Assembly (NCBI GenBank): GCA_902628835.1
Contig: CACOPD010000001.1
Location: forward strand, 62,001-126,000
DNA: 64,000 bases
Direction of reading: 5' to 3'
Source of the DNA: an uncultured Alphaproteobacteria bacterium
Lineage (GTDB): Bacteria > Pseudomonadota > Alphaproteobacteria > HIMB59 > GCA-002718135
Shown: positions 54,849-64,000 of the stretch, one piece after another
Numbering within the stretch: the first letter of the stretch is position 1
Layout of the letters: every line of letters begins with the position of its first letter
Translations under genes and position numbers: made by a program
Notes under the pieces: generated by a model
Seen by the model: only the letters and a program-made list of their open reading frames with translations
Database searches by the model: none
What the model was told of the DNA's origin: nothing

Positions 54849-56213
54849 ATGACTAAGCTAACTATTATTGGTGCAGGTAGTGCTGTATTTACAAAAAATA
54901 TAGTAACTGACATTTTATCAATTAATAATTTTAAGAAAATAGAGATTGCTCTCCATGATATAGATCCTGTTCGACTAAAAGCATCACATGAATTACTTAA
55001 TATAATTTCAAAAAAACTAGAAGCTTCTCCAATAATTACATCTCATACTAATAGAAAAGAGTCTTTAAAAGGATCAGATTTTGTTCAAACTACAATTCAA
55101 GTTGGTGGCTATGATCCATCTACTATTATTGATTTTAAAATTCCAAATGAATTTGGTTTAAAACAAACCATAGCAGACACTCTCGGTATTGGTGGAATAA
55201 TGAGAGGTTTGAGAACAATTCCTGTACTACTTGATATTGCAAAAGACATAATGGAAATTTGTCCAAAAGCTATATGGTTGCAATACGTTAACCCTATGTG
55301 TTCAAATATGATTGCAATAAATAAAGCTTTTCCAGAACTTAAAGTAATGGGTTTATGTCATTCAGTTCAAGGAACTGCTGAAATGTTAGCAAAAGATTTA
55401 AACGAAGATATTAACAACATTGAATATTCGTGTGCTGGAATAAATCATATGGCTTTCTATAAAAAATTTGAAAAAAAAATAGAAGGAAAACCTAATGAGG
55501 ATTTATATCCAAAATTAAAATTATTAGCTGATAAGATTGTTAGTAATAAAGAGGAATCTTCAAGAAGTAATAAAGTTAATAACGAGTCAAACAAAATTCT
55601 ATATGAAAAAGTACGATATGAAATTTTAAAAAGATTTGGATATTTTGTTACAGAATCAAGTGAACACTTTGCTGAATATGTACCGTGGTTTATCAAAAAA
55701 AATAGAAATGATGTGATTGAAAAATATAAAATTCCTATTGAAGAATACATAGATAGATGTGAGAATAATATTAAATTATGGAATGATTTAGAAAAAGATA
55801 TGTCTCCAATTTATAATCAACCACTTAGCAGAAGTAATGAATACGCATCCTATATTGTTGATGGAATTGTAAATGGTAATGAAATTACAATAAATGCGAA
55901 CATAATGAATGAAGGATATATAGATAATCTCCCATCAAATTGTTGCGTAGAAGTTCCTTGCACTATTGATTCTAATGGATTTAGACCCCAAAAAATAGGA
56001 AAATTACCAGAGCAATTAGCTGCTTTAATGAGAACAAATATAAATGTTCAAATACTTACTGCGGAAGCTGCGCTTACTAAAAAAAGAGAACATATTTATC
56101 ATGCAGCTATGCTTGATCCCTTAACAGGTGCAAATTTAACAATAGATGAAATATATGATATGACTGATAAAATGATTGAAGCACATGGGAACTACTTACC
56201 TAAATATTATTAA
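54849..56213 (+). CDS. GH4 family glycosidase (alpha-galactosidase/alpha-glucosidase type)
   Basis: NAD- and Mn-dependent glycoside hydrolase that works by oxidation at C3 and elimination. The 454 residues begin with the NAD motif IIGAGSAVFTKN (about residues 6-17); the metal site is Cys170 (GLCHSVQGT) and His200 (AGINHMAFY), with VNPM at 147-150. The CHSVQGT motif is that of MelA-like enzymes, not the 6-phospho-glucosidases, which fits uptake by an ABC importer rather than PTS. Substrate (alpha-galactoside, alpha-glucoside or uronide) is not resolved. Coupled by TAATG to the PanB-like gene. Confidence 0.92.
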   Translation: MTKLTIIGAGSAVFTKNIVTDILSINNFKKIEIALHDIDPVRLKASHELLNIISKKLEASPIITSHTNRKESLKGSDFVQTTIQVGGYDPSTIIDFKIPNEFGLKQTIADTLGIGGIMRGLRTIPVLLDIAKDIMEICPKAIWLQYVNPMCSNMIAINKAFPELKVMGLCHSVQGTAEMLAKDLNEDINNIEYSCAGINHMAFYKKFEKKIEGKPNEDLYPKLKLLADKIVSNKEESSRSNKVNNESNKILYEKVRYEILKRFGYFVTESSEHFAEYVPWFIKKNRNDVIEKYKIPIEEYIDRCENNIKLWNDLEKDMSPIYNQPLSRSNEYASYIVDGIVNGNEITINANIMNEGYIDNLPSNCCVEVPCTIDSNGFRPQKIGKLPEQLAALMRTNINVQILTAEAALTKKREHIYHAAMLDPLTGANLTIDEIYDMTDKMIEAHGNYLPKYY

Positions 56214-57040
56214 TGGCCAAACTAACTGTTAAAGATTTATTTGAGAAAAAAGGGAAAGTTAAGTTAACCGAATTATATGTAACAAATGCTCTTGAAGCTT
56301 TTGCAGCTGAGAAAGCTGGTATAGATATCCAAATTGTATCTTTTAAAAAAGAAACTCTTAGAACCGGAGTTCCAACAAATAGATGGTTTAGAGATGCGCA
56401 TATAAAAGATATTAGAGAAGCTGCTCCAAATACTTTTATGATATATGGGCTTGGTCAACTGTCATCACCTGAAAGAGCTATAGATGCTGCACTAATAGCA
56501 AGAGACAATGGGGCAGATGCTGTTTACTGTGGAAATAGTCCAAAATATGTAGAGGCGCTTCGGAATGAAGGTTTACCAGCAGTCAGTCATATTGGGCTCA
56601 TACCATATAAGAGTACATGGACTGGTGGTTTTAAAGCTGTTGGTAAAGATGCTGAGTCTGCATTCAAAGTTTATCAAGATGCTATTTCTTATGACAATGC
56701 CGGTGCAATTGGTCTTGAAGTGGAATGTGTCCCAGACCGAGTAGCTGAAATAATTACTAATAAAGTTAATTTACTTACATTATCAATGGGAAGTGGACCA
56801 AAATGTGATGTAGAATTTTTATTTATTCAGGATGTTATTGGTACCAACACAGAAAGAGTGCCTCGCCATGCTAAAATTTTTAAAGATACAAATAAATCAT
56901 ATGAAAAACTTTTAGATGATACAATTGAGGGAATTAGAAGTTATGTCAAAGACGTTAATACAAAAAAATTCCCAACAAAATCAAATATTGTCGAAATTAA
57001 AGACGAAGAATTTGATAAATTTTTGAATAAGGTTGGCTAA
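56213..57040 (+). CDS. PanB-like (ketopantoate hydroxymethyltransferase family) protein with altered active site
   Basis: TIM-barrel protein of the PanB family, 275 residues. The fold is recognisable from GADAVYCGNS, SHIGLIPYKSTWTGGFKAVGK (in part, residues 125-145), GLEVECVP, SMGSGPKCDVEFLFIQDVIG (parts, 191-210). Compared by eye with E. coli PanB, the three magnesium ligands Asp45, Asp84 and Glu114 align with Phe44, Gly79 and Gly107, and Lys112 with Tyr105. Glu171 (PanB Glu181) and His126 are kept. It is therefore unlikely to make ketopantoate; the coupled GH4 gene suggests work on a sugar-derived keto acid, or a non-catalytic role. Confidence 0.85.
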   Translation: MAKLTVKDLFEKKGKVKLTELYVTNALEAFAAEKAGIDIQIVSFKKETLRTGVPTNRWFRDAHIKDIREAAPNTFMIYGLGQLSSPERAIDAALIARDNGADAVYCGNSPKYVEALRNEGLPAVSHIGLIPYKSTWTGGFKAVGKDAESAFKVYQDAISYDNAGAIGLEVECVPDRVAEIITNKVNLLTLSMGSGPKCDVEFLFIQDVIGTNTERVPRHAKIFKDTNKSYEKLLDDTIEGIRSYVKDVNTKKFPTKSNIVEIKDEEFDKFLNKVG

Positions 57041-57864
57041 ATATTTATTTTCAACAAATCTTTCCCAATAACTGGATCTTTGCCAAAATCTTTTCTGACT
57101 ATTTTTTTTAATCTTGGAATATTAAATCTTGTTGGCACAAAATGAGTTAAGATCAATTTTTTACTTTGAGTAATATATGCAACTTTCCCAACTTGAGATG
57201 AAGATGTATGATATTTTTTAACATTATGTAGTGTTTTTTTTGTTCTCATTTTATTAATTTCGTTAATTTCACCCTCAACAAAAACTTCGTGAAGTAACAC
57301 ATCTGATTTATAAGCGTATTTCATTAAATTTTCACAAGGTCTTGTATCTCCACTAATGGTAAGTTTTTTTGAATTATTAAAGAATGAAAATCCATATGCA
57401 TATTTTACGGGTTTATGATCAACTTCAAAATATTTTACTCTTAAATCTTTGAATGAATAACTGCCATTAGAATTAAATTCGGTTACTTGGATATCAAAGG
57501 CTTTTATTGAAGATCTTGATTCATAAGATATTCTTAACTTCCTTTCATCTTGAAAAGCATCCATAATTTTTTTTACAAATTTCTTTGTACCTTTTGGTCC
57601 ATATATTTTCCAAGGCTTTGTTCTATAAGAATGCCAAGAAGATATAATTAATTGATAAAGATCAACTACATGATCAGAGTGTAGATGAGTCAAAAATAAT
57701 GCATCAATATTAGCTGAAGATATATTTGCTTCATTTAGTCGTTGGGTAACACCTGATCCACAATCAACTAGTATTTTTACATACCTTGTGCTTACAATGT
57801 TTGCTGAACCACATCTTTTATAATCAACACTTGGACACCCAGTCCCAAGTAATATCAATTCCAT
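57037..57864 (-). CDS. MBL-fold hydrolase, ribonuclease Z-like
   Basis: Metallo-beta-lactamase fold enzyme of 275 residues. Metal motif THLHSDH (His60, His62, Asp64, His65), ISGDTRPCENL with the bridging Asp, LLHEVF, KYHTSSSQVG and a C-terminal LTHF. The order is that of the RNase Z/arylsulfatase-like group; a separate exosite arm of true RNase Z is not evident, so a tRNA 3'-processing role is only one option. Its start overlaps the rpoD stop (TAATG), so it is expressed with the primary sigma factor. Confidence 0.85.
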   Translation of the reverse strand: MELILLGTGCPSVDYKRCGSANIVSTRYVKILVDCGSGVTQRLNEANISSANIDALFLTHLHSDHVVDLYQLIISSWHSYRTKPWKIYGPKGTKKFVKKIMDAFQDERKLRISYESRSSIKAFDIQVTEFNSNGSYSFKDLRVKYFEVDHKPVKYAYGFSFFNNSKKLTISGDTRPCENLMKYAYKSDVLLHEVFVEGEINEINKMRTKKTLHNVKKYHTSSSQVGKVAYITQSKKLILTHFVPTRFNIPRLKKIVRKDFGKDPVIGKDLLKINI

Positions 57865-60029
57865 TATTCGTCTAAGAAAGTTTTGAGTTTTCTTGCTCTA
57901 GTAGGGTGCTTTAACTTTCTTAAAGCTTTGGCTTCAATTTGCCTTATTCTTTCTCTTGTCACACTAAATTGTTGTCCAACTTCCTCAAGAGTATGATCGC
58001 TATTCATGCCAATCCCAAAACGCATTCTCAAAACTCTTTCCTCTCTTGGTGTCAAGGAAGAAAGAATTCTTGTTGTTGTATCGCGCAAAGAACTTTTTAC
58101 AGCTGCTTCAATAGGAATAAGAGCATTTTTATCCTCGATAAAATCACCTAAAGAGCTATCTTCTTCATCACCAACTGGGGTTTCTAAACTTATTGGCTCT
58201 TTAGCAATTTTTAGAACTTTTTTAACTTTGTCTAATGGCATGTGGAGTCTATCTGCTAACTCATTTGGTGTTGGTTCTCTTCCAATTTCAGACATAATTT
58301 GTCGTGTAGTCCTGACTATTTTATTTATAGTTTCTATCATATGTACAGGAATTCTAATAGTTCTAGCCTGATCTGCGATTGATCTTGTAATTGCTTGTCT
58401 AATCCACCAAGTTGCATAAGTTGAAAACTTGTAACCTCTTCTGTATTCAAATTTATCTACGGCTTTCATTAAACCTATATTACCTTCTTGAATTAGATCT
58501 AGAAATTGAAGACCTCTATTTGTATACTTTTTTGCTATAGAAATAACTAATCTAAGATTTGATTCTATCATTTCTTTTTTTGCTCTATTTGCGGATCTCT
58601 CACCTTGTTGAACAGTTCCAACTATTCTTCTAAACTCAGATAAAGGCAGTTCTGAAGCATCTTGTATTTCTTTGATTTCCTCAATATTTTTATTAATTTC
58701 TATGTGATTTCTATTTATAAATTTTTCCCAGTTTTTATCTTTTGTAGCTAATAAACTTTGAATCCAATTTTTTTCAAAGTTAAAATTTAGATACTGTGAA
58801 ACAAAATCTTCTCTTTTAACACCTGCACTAGTTGCCATACGAAGCATTTTTCCCTCTCGTAGAAGAAGCTTTTTATTTAATTCATACAAAGCTTCCATTA
58901 ATGCTTCAATTGTTGTTGAATTAAAATGAACAGCTTTCATGGCTGCAACCATTTCTTTTTTAATCTTTATGTATTTTTTTTCTAAAGAAATAAAATTTTT
59001 CTCATTTTTTTTATCTGCATTAATGAATTCTTGGCTGTGCTTTTGGAGTTTTTTGAAAAGTTTGGTTATATCGTTAAAATCATTTAGTACTTTTGGTTTT
59101 AGTTTTTCTTCCATAGCGGCAAGAGAAACATTTAAACTATCATCATCTTCATCTTCTTCTTGATTTTGACTTTCATCGTTATTTTCATCAGTATTATTTT
59201 CATTATCATTCTTTTTCTTATTATTATCTGCTTTTTCATTTCCACCACTTTCAATTAACTTTAAAGTGTCTTCAAGTTTTGACTCTGAAATATCTGACAT
59301 ATCATACGTAGCTTCTAAATCTACAATATCTCTTAAAAGCATAGTTCCATCTTTAATTGCATCTTTCCAGTTAATTATTGATCTGATTGTCATTGGGCTT
59401 TCACAAATTGCACCAATCATCTTTTCTCTTCCAGCTTCAATTCTCTTTGCAATAGCTATTTCTCCCTCTCTACTGAGTAGCTCCACTGCGCCCATGTCTC
59501 TCAAGTATAATCTTACTGGATCATCAGTTTTTCCAGTTTGTTTTTTTTCTTGTTCCTCTGTTCCTTCTTCAGTTTTAGAATTTTGTTCTTTAGCTAGAGA
59601 GATTAATTCTTTTGCCTCCTCTTCAGTGTAAATTTTAATATTATTAGAAGTAATAAGATCTTGAAATTTTTTTATATTTTCTTCAAGTCTAAATTTTTTT
59701 GGTATAGCCTTTTCAATTATTTTTTGTGTATATATTCCATCAACCTTATGTTTATTTATAAGTTTAGCAAAGATTTCTTTTATCTTATTATTGAAGTCTG
59801 AAATTGCTTTTGGAATTTTTTTTGGCTTATCTTCTGATTGATATTTAACTAAAGGTTTTTTAGAAACTTTTTTTATTTGGGTTTTTTTTGGTTTTTTTAA
59901 AGTTTTAGATTTAGAATTTTTTGGAAGCTTTGAAACTGATTTTTTCTTAATTATTTTTTTTTTAATAGAAGTTTTCTTTTTAGGTGAAAGTATTTTTTTC
60001 TTAACAGTTTTTTTCTTTTTTTTTGCCAT
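57864..60029 (-). CDS. rpoD: Primary sigma factor RpoD (sigma-70)
   Basis: Housekeeping sigma factor, 721 residues. Regions 1.2 to 4.2 are intact: [11 protein letters not shown] (1.2), [22 protein letters not shown] (in part) and [18 protein letters not shown] (2), [12 protein letters not shown] (3) and [16 protein letters not shown] with [17 protein letters not shown] (4). Two odd parts: the first 60 residues hold 29 lysines and no acidic residue, and an Asn/Asp/Glu-rich stretch (about 265-305) lies in the non-conserved insert. Order yqeY-dnaG-rpoD is a variant of the macromolecular-synthesis operon. Confidence 0.97.
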   Translation of the reverse strand: MAKKKKKTVKKKILSPKKKTSIKKKIIKKKSVSKLPKNSKSKTLKKPKKTQIKKVSKKPLVKYQSEDKPKKIPKAISDFNNKIKEIFAKLINKHKVDGIYTQKIIEKAIPKKFRLEENIKKFQDLITSNNIKIYTEEEAKELISLAKEQNSKTEEGTEEQEKKQTGKTDDPVRLYLRDMGAVELLSREGEIAIAKRIEAGREKMIGAICESPMTIRSIINWKDAIKDGTMLLRDIVDLEATYDMSDISESKLEDTLKLIESGGNEKADNNKKKNDNENNTDENNDESQNQEEDEDDDSLNVSLAAMEEKLKPKVLNDFNDITKLFKKLQKHSQEFINADKKNEKNFISLEKKYIKIKKEMVAAMKAVHFNSTTIEALMEALYELNKKLLLREGKMLRMATSAGVKREDFVSQYLNFNFEKNWIQSLLATKDKNWEKFINRNHIEINKNIEEIKEIQDASELPLSEFRRIVGTVQQGERSANRAKKEMIESNLRLVISIAKKYTNRGLQFLDLIQEGNIGLMKAVDKFEYRRGYKFSTYATWWIRQAITRSIADQARTIRIPVHMIETINKIVRTTRQIMSEIGREPTPNELADRLHMPLDKVKKVLKIAKEPISLETPVGDEEDSSLGDFIEDKNALIPIEAAVKSSLRDTTTRILSSLTPREERVLRMRFGIGMNSDHTLEEVGQQFSVTRERIRQIEAKALRKLKHPTRARKLKTFLDE

Positions 60030-60033
60030 GACT

Positions 60034-61782
60034 TTATTCTAATAATTCTTCATTGTTATGAAGATTAAAAGTGATATTTTTTAACTCATCCCATGTCAAT
60101 GATGATGAATTAAGTTCTATATCATTTAGGCTTTTATTTATTTTTTTCAAATTTGAAAGTCTTGTCTTCAAATTATTTATGGATTCTTTAATTTCTTTTA
60201 TTACTTCCTCAGATTCATAATTTGAGCTAACATAAGGGAATAATTGAAATATACTACTATCTTGAGTATTTTCGTAAATTTTAGATATATTATTAGGAAA
60301 TTTGCCTGTATCAAAGCTATCTATACTCGCCTCCAAAAACTCTGATTTGTGAATGAAATTTAAGAACTCAGTCTGATTATCATTTAATAATTCAGAATCT
60401 ATCAACTCTGAATAAATATCTTGTCTTAATTTGATATGATTCATATAAGCTGAAAGAAAAGAGTATATTTGTTTCTCTTTTAATGAAATCTTTTTAGGAT
60501 TAATCTTTATAGATTGTTTTTTACTAGAAAATGATTTTAATTTTTGAAAAAATAAAGATTTAAACTCATTTTTATAAAAATATTTTATTTTACTATCTTT
60601 TATATTGCTAACTAATTCGTCAATATAGTTATCGAAAATAACTTTATTGTCAGATTTTTGTAAATCAATTGATTTTGATGACTCCTGAAAAATAAAATCT
60701 ACAATTGAAAGCGGATTTTTTAAATATGTTGCAAATTTATTTAAAGAATATTCATTTATATAGGTATCAGGATCATATTCATTTGGAAGAACAATAAATT
60801 GTAATAATTTAGAAGGAGTTAAATAAGGTAAAGACATTATAGCACTTTTGAAAGAAGCTTTTAAACCTGATGTATCTCCATCAAACATCAATGTTGGTTT
60901 ATTTACATACTTCCATGATAAAAAGAGATGAGATTCAGTTAAAGAGGTTCCAAGTGGAGCTACAGCCGTTTTAATATTTTTATCATATAAACTTATTACA
61001 TCCATATAGCCTTCGCAGATCAACATATTTTTTTTTGACCTTATGCTTTGTTTAGCGTTGTAGAGATTATATAAAATATTTCTTTTTTTAAAAAAATCAC
61101 TCTCGGGTGAATTAATATATTTTGGATTTGATTTATCTAAAACTCTGCCTCCAAATCCAACAATTTTTCCAAATTCATTTGTAATTGGAAACATTAACCT
61201 TTTGTAGAAAAAATCACGAACCTTATTATTATTATCTAATTTTACAACATTACTTTCTATTATCTCTTTATCATTATAACCTTGTTCTTTCAGAAATTCA
61301 TAAAGAGTTTTTTTTGGATTAGAAGAAAATCCTAATTTAAAATATTTAATAGTTTCATCTGTTAAATTTCTTTTATTTAAATACTCTTTACAAAGATTGC
61401 TTTTATCAAGATTTTCTTGAAACCATCTTGCTGATATTTCTAAAATCTTAAAAATTTTTTCATTTTTTTTATTTATACTTGAATCAAAGTTGTCGACTAT
61501 TCTAATTCCAGCTCTCTTAGCTAGTTCTTTTACAGCCTCAGGGAATGAAAAATTATAGAGTTCTGTATATATTGTAAATATATCTCCTTTAGCACCACAA
61601 CCAAAACAATAATAGGAACCTAAATCATCATTTATTTTACAAGATGGAGTTTTTTCATCATGAAAAGGACAACAACACCAACTATCGTTTCCTTTTTTAA
61701 TAACTTTTGTTTTTTTTTCAATTTCTTGTGAAAGGAGAATTTTTGATTTTATTAATTCAAGATCATCTTTTGAAAATGACAT
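60034..61782 (-). CDS. dnaG: DNA primase
   Basis: Synthesises RNA primers for replication. The 582 residues include the CHC2 zinc finger ([11 protein letters not shown] and [11 protein letters not shown], about residues 38-64), the catalytic core [19 protein letters not shown], and the TOPRIM domain with [11 protein letters not shown] and [13 protein letters not shown]. The C-terminal helicase-binding part is divergent, as usual. Start overlaps the yqeY stop (TAATG); rpoD follows four bases after. Confidence 0.96.
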   Translation of the reverse strand: MSFSKDDLELIKSKILLSQEIEKKTKVIKKGNDSWCCCPFHDEKTPSCKINDDLGSYYCFGCGAKGDIFTIYTELYNFSFPEAVKELAKRAGIRIVDNFDSSINKKNEKIFKILEISARWFQENLDKSNLCKEYLNKRNLTDETIKYFKLGFSSNPKKTLYEFLKEQGYNDKEIIESNVVKLDNNNKVRDFFYKRLMFPITNEFGKIVGFGGRVLDKSNPKYINSPESDFFKKRNILYNLYNAKQSIRSKKNMLICEGYMDVISLYDKNIKTAVAPLGTSLTESHLFLSWKYVNKPTLMFDGDTSGLKASFKSAIMSLPYLTPSKLLQFIVLPNEYDPDTYINEYSLNKFATYLKNPLSIVDFIFQESSKSIDLQKSDNKVIFDNYIDELVSNIKDSKIKYFYKNEFKSLFFQKLKSFSSKKQSIKINPKKISLKEKQIYSFLSAYMNHIKLRQDIYSELIDSELLNDNQTEFLNFIHKSEFLEASIDSFDTGKFPNNISKIYENTQDSSIFQLFPYVSSNYESEEVIKEIKESINNLKTRLSNLKKINKSLNDIELNSSSLTWDELKNITFNLHNNEELLE

Positions 61783-62237
61783 TAATTACCAAGCAAAGAT
61801 TTAGCTATTTTGCCAACTAAACCCATATCTATTTTTCCAGTATATTTTTCTTTAACTATTTTCATAAGCTCACCCATTTCTTTAATGGATGTAAAATTAT
61901 TCTCTTGAATTATATTCTTTATGATCAATGTTGTTTCATTCTCATCCATTTGCTTGGGTAAAAACATTTCTATGACTTTAATTTCATTGAGTTCATTTTC
62001 AATAAGATCATTCCGATTCGCTTTTTCAAAAGCTTCTATAGAATCTTTTCTTTGTTTTACTAAACTTTGAAGTAAACTTAAAATATCAGAATCGGTCAAA
62101 ACGTCTTGCTTGCCTCTAAGAGAAATTTCCTTATCTTTAATAGCACTCTTTATTAATCTTAAAGTATTGATGGAATTACTATCTTTTTCTTTGATAGAAT
62201 TGTTATAATCACTTTCAATTTTATCCTTTAAGCTCAT
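61782..62237 (-). CDS. yqeY: YqeY/GatB-like domain protein
   Basis: A 151-residue helical protein of the YqeY family, related to the tRNA-binding tail of GatB and GlnRS. Signatures: NTLRLIKSAIKDKEI, LVKQRKDSIEAFEKANR, FLPKQMDENE and GELMKIVKEKYTGKIDMGLVGKIAKSLLG (about residues 121-149). The cellular role is unsettled; a link to amidotransferase or tRNA is inferred from the domain. Its genes commonly precede dnaG-rpoD in Alphaproteobacteria. Confidence 0.92.
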   Translation of the reverse strand: MSLKDKIESDYNNSIKEKDSNSINTLRLIKSAIKDKEISLRGKQDVLTDSDILSLLQSLVKQRKDSIEAFEKANRNDLIENELNEIKVIEMFLPKQMDENETTLIIKNIIQENNFTSIKEMGELMKIVKEKYTGKIDMGLVGKIAKSLLGN

Positions 62238-62302
62238 ATTTTTTCACTTTCTAATAAATTTAATTTAATAATATAATTCTTGTTTTTAATTTCAACTAAT
62301 CC

Positions 62303-62331
62303 TTGACTACATTGTTATAAATGCCTACTAA
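62303..62331 (+). promoter_or_regulatory. Promoter of carA
   Basis: TTGACT (62303-62308) and TACTAA (62326-62331) with 17-bp spacing; the predicted start near 62338 leaves about 20 bases of leader before the ATG at 62358. Moderate matches, inferred activity. Confidence 0.55.
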
Positions 62332-62357
62332 CTATCATTTTGCTTCATCAAAATATA

Positions 62358-63527
62358 ATGGAAGTTTTAAAAAAAGAACCACATATACACAATAAAACTG
62401 CAGCTCTTGTGTTAGAAAATGGCGAAATCTTATGGGGTTATGGACTAGGAGAAAAAAAGGCTGCCGTAGGTGAGCTTTGCTTTAATACCTCTCAAACAGG
62501 CTATCAAGAAGCATTATCTGATCCCTCATATACAAAACAAATTATTACATTTACTTTTCCACATATTGGAATTGTAGGTACAAATCAAGAAGATCAAGAG
62601 TCAAAAAAAATCTACGCAGATGGTTGTGTAATAAATCAGCCACTATCACAATATTCAAATTGGAGAGCAGAAAATAACTTAAATTCATATTTTTTAAATA
62701 ACAAAATTCCATGTATTTTTGGAGTTGACACTAGATACTTAACTAAGAAATTATCTGTTGAGGGGGCTAAGAAGGCAGCAATTATTCACTTTGGAGAAGG
62801 TGAAAACAAAATTAAAAAACTTAAAACTCAAATAAATGATTGGAAAGGTCTTCAAAATTTAGATTTGGCTGAGATAGTATCGACAGAGCAAAACTATAAT
62901 TGGAAAAAAGGAATATGGAAAAGTGATAAATTAATTGAAAGTCAATTTAAATATAATGTCACTTGTTTAGACTTTGGAATCAAAAATAATATTTTAAGAA
63001 ATCTAAATGAATTTAATCTTAACCCAACTGTATTAAACTTATTTTCTAGCTACGAAGAAATAAAAGAAACTAATCCCTCAGGAATTTTTTTATCAAACGG
63101 TCCTGGCGATCCTTATGCCACAGGCAGTAAAATAGTTGATGTGATTAAAAAATTAATTGATGATAATATTCCAATATTTGGGATATGTTTAGGTCATCAA
63201 ATCTTAGGATTAGCGTTAAATGCAAAGACTAAAAAAATGTTTCAGGGTCACAGAGGTTCAAACCATCCCGTCAAAAATCTTACAACAGGCATTGTTGAAA
63301 TTACTTCACAAAATCATGGTTTTGAAGTTGATAGAGATAGTTTTAGCAAAGATATAATTGAAACTCATATTTCACTTTTTGATGGGACAAATGAAGGTTT
63401 AAAACATAAGCATTTACCAGTATTTAGTGTTCAATATCATCCAGAGGCATCACCTGGTCCACATGATAGCCATTATTTGTTTGAAGAATTTTATAAACTT
63501 ATTGAGAAAAATGCCAAAAAGAACTGA
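62358..63527 (+). CDS. carA: Carbamoyl-phosphate synthase, small (glutaminase) subunit
   Basis: Hydrolyses glutamine and feeds ammonia to CarB, for arginine and pyrimidine synthesis. From the ATG at 62358 it has 389 residues: N-terminal CarA domain ([17 protein letters not shown]) and class I glutamine amidotransferase with the nucleophile Cys in [10 protein letters not shown] and the His-Glu pair in [14 protein letters not shown] at 62340 could extend the frame by six residues, but would put the start almost on the predicted transcription start. Confidence 0.97.
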   Translation: MEVLKKEPHIHNKTAALVLENGEILWGYGLGEKKAAVGELCFNTSQTGYQEALSDPSYTKQIITFTFPHIGIVGTNQEDQESKKIYADGCVINQPLSQYSNWRAENNLNSYFLNNKIPCIFGVDTRYLTKKLSVEGAKKAAIIHFGEGENKIKKLKTQINDWKGLQNLDLAEIVSTEQNYNWKKGIWKSDKLIESQFKYNVTCLDFGIKNNILRNLNEFNLNPTVLNLFSSYEEIKETNPSGIFLSNGPGDPYATGSKIVDVIKKLIDDNIPIFGICLGHQILGLALNAKTKKMFQGHRGSNHPVKNLTTGIVEITSQNHGFEVDRDSFSKDIIETHISLFDGTNEGLKHKHLPVFSVQYHPEASPGPHDSHYLFEEFYKLIEKNAKKN

Positions 63528-64000
63528 CATAAATAAAATATTAATAGTAGGTGCAGGCCCTATAGTTATTGGTCAAGCTTGTGAATTTGATTACTCGGGT
63601 GCTCAGGCATGTAAATCTCTCAAAGATGAAGGTTACAAAATTGTATTAATTAATTCAAATCCAGCAACAATAATGACTGATCCAGAATTAGCTGATCAAA
63701 CTTATATTGAGCCTATAACTAAAGAATTTATAGAAAAAATAATTGAAATTGAAAAACCAGATGCACTTCTCCCAACTATGGGAGGGCAAACCGCATTAAA
63801 CGTTTCAATGGAACTTTTTAATAATCGTATACTTGAAAAACATGGAGTAAAAATGATTGGAGCAAATCCAACAGCAATCGAATTAGCTGAGGATAGACAA
63901 AAGTTTAAAGATGCTATGAAAGAAATTGGTCTGAGCTGTCCTAAAAGTTATGTGGTTAACACTATTGAAGAGTCAAAAAGGGTAAAAAATGAATTAAATT
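63511..64000 (+). CDS. carB: Carbamoyl-phosphate synthase, large subunit, 5' part
   Basis: Catalytic partner of CarA, cut by the window end after 163 residues. The N-terminal [37 protein letters not shown] and [12 protein letters not shown] (about residues 82-93) are unmistakable for CarB. It begins inside the last codons of carA with a 17-bp overlap in another frame, so its translation likely depends on that of carA. Confidence 0.97.
   Translation, partial: MPKRTDINKILIVGAGPIVIGQACEFDYSGAQACKSLKDEGYKIVLINSNPATIMTDPELADQTYIEPITKEFIEKIIEIEKPDALLPTMGGQTALNVSMELFNNRILEKHGVKMIGANPTAIELAEDRQKFKDAMKEIGLSCPKSYVVNTIEESKRVKNELN

Noticed and set aside
58006-58371. Plus-strand open frames antisense to rpoD, here and at 59266-59631
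   Set aside because: Both mirror conserved or low-complexity rpoD sequence and look like shadow frames.

Overview
The window comes from a very AT-rich, highly compacted alphaproteobacterial chromosome, most like a free-living marine oligotroph of the SAR11/HIMB59/AEGEAN-169 kind; the exact lineage cannot be fixed from the sequence alone. Pointers to Alphaproteobacteria are a circularly permuted two-piece tmRNA gene, an alpha-type SspB adaptor, the hflK-hflC-DUF2065-Deg cluster beside thyA/folA, and leuA adjoining mreB. LpxC, BamD, MlaA and MlaC show a Gram-negative envelope. Intergenic spacers are mostly tens of bases, and many stop/start codons overlap as TAATG.

Layout. 1-8656 (minus): ilvB-ilvN-ilvC-leuA followed by mreB-mreC-mreD-mrdA (cut by the window edge), i.e. 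branched-chain amino acid synthesis joined to cell-shape genes. 8704-13170 (minus): hflK-hflC-DUF2065-Deg protease-miaA. 13257-15612: mrp (plus), thyA and folA (minus). 15680-17305 (plus): tmRNA with its promoter, a nuclease-like small protein, a secreted unknown and sspB. Then gpmA (minus) and fumC (plus). 19359-37918 (minus): a complete dcw cluster mraZ-rsmH-ftsL-ftsI-murE-murF-mraY-murD-ftsW-murG-murC-murB-ddl-ftsQ-ftsA-ftsZ-lpxC. 38006-38339 (minus): RNase P RNA. 38360-45636: AmpD-like amidase, bamD, ligA, uvrD/pcrA, mlaA, mlaC.

45656-57040 is the accessory-looking part: on the minus strand a sugar-binding protein, two permeases, a class II aldolase, a PhyH-family protein, two Gfo/Idh/MocA dehydrogenases, an aldo/keto reductase and a TIM-barrel isomerase; diverging from it, on the far side of a CAT tRNA gene, a GH4 glycosidase translationally coupled to a PanB-like protein. 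Together they look like uptake, hydrolysis and oxidative processing of a glycoside. The PanB-like protein lacks the residues that bind metal in PanB and is the best candidate here for an undescribed activity.

57037-62237 (minus) is a macromolecular-synthesis operon, yqeY-dnaG-rpoD-MBL hydrolase, and 62358-64000 (plus) is carA followed by the start of carB.

Noteworthy non-coding signals are four ATGGG repeats spaced exactly 10 bp across the mraZ promoter (probable MraZ operator), a terminator-like hairpin ending at the lpxC start codon, good promoters for tmRNA and rnpB, and convergent genes whose stop codons share one 4-bp site.
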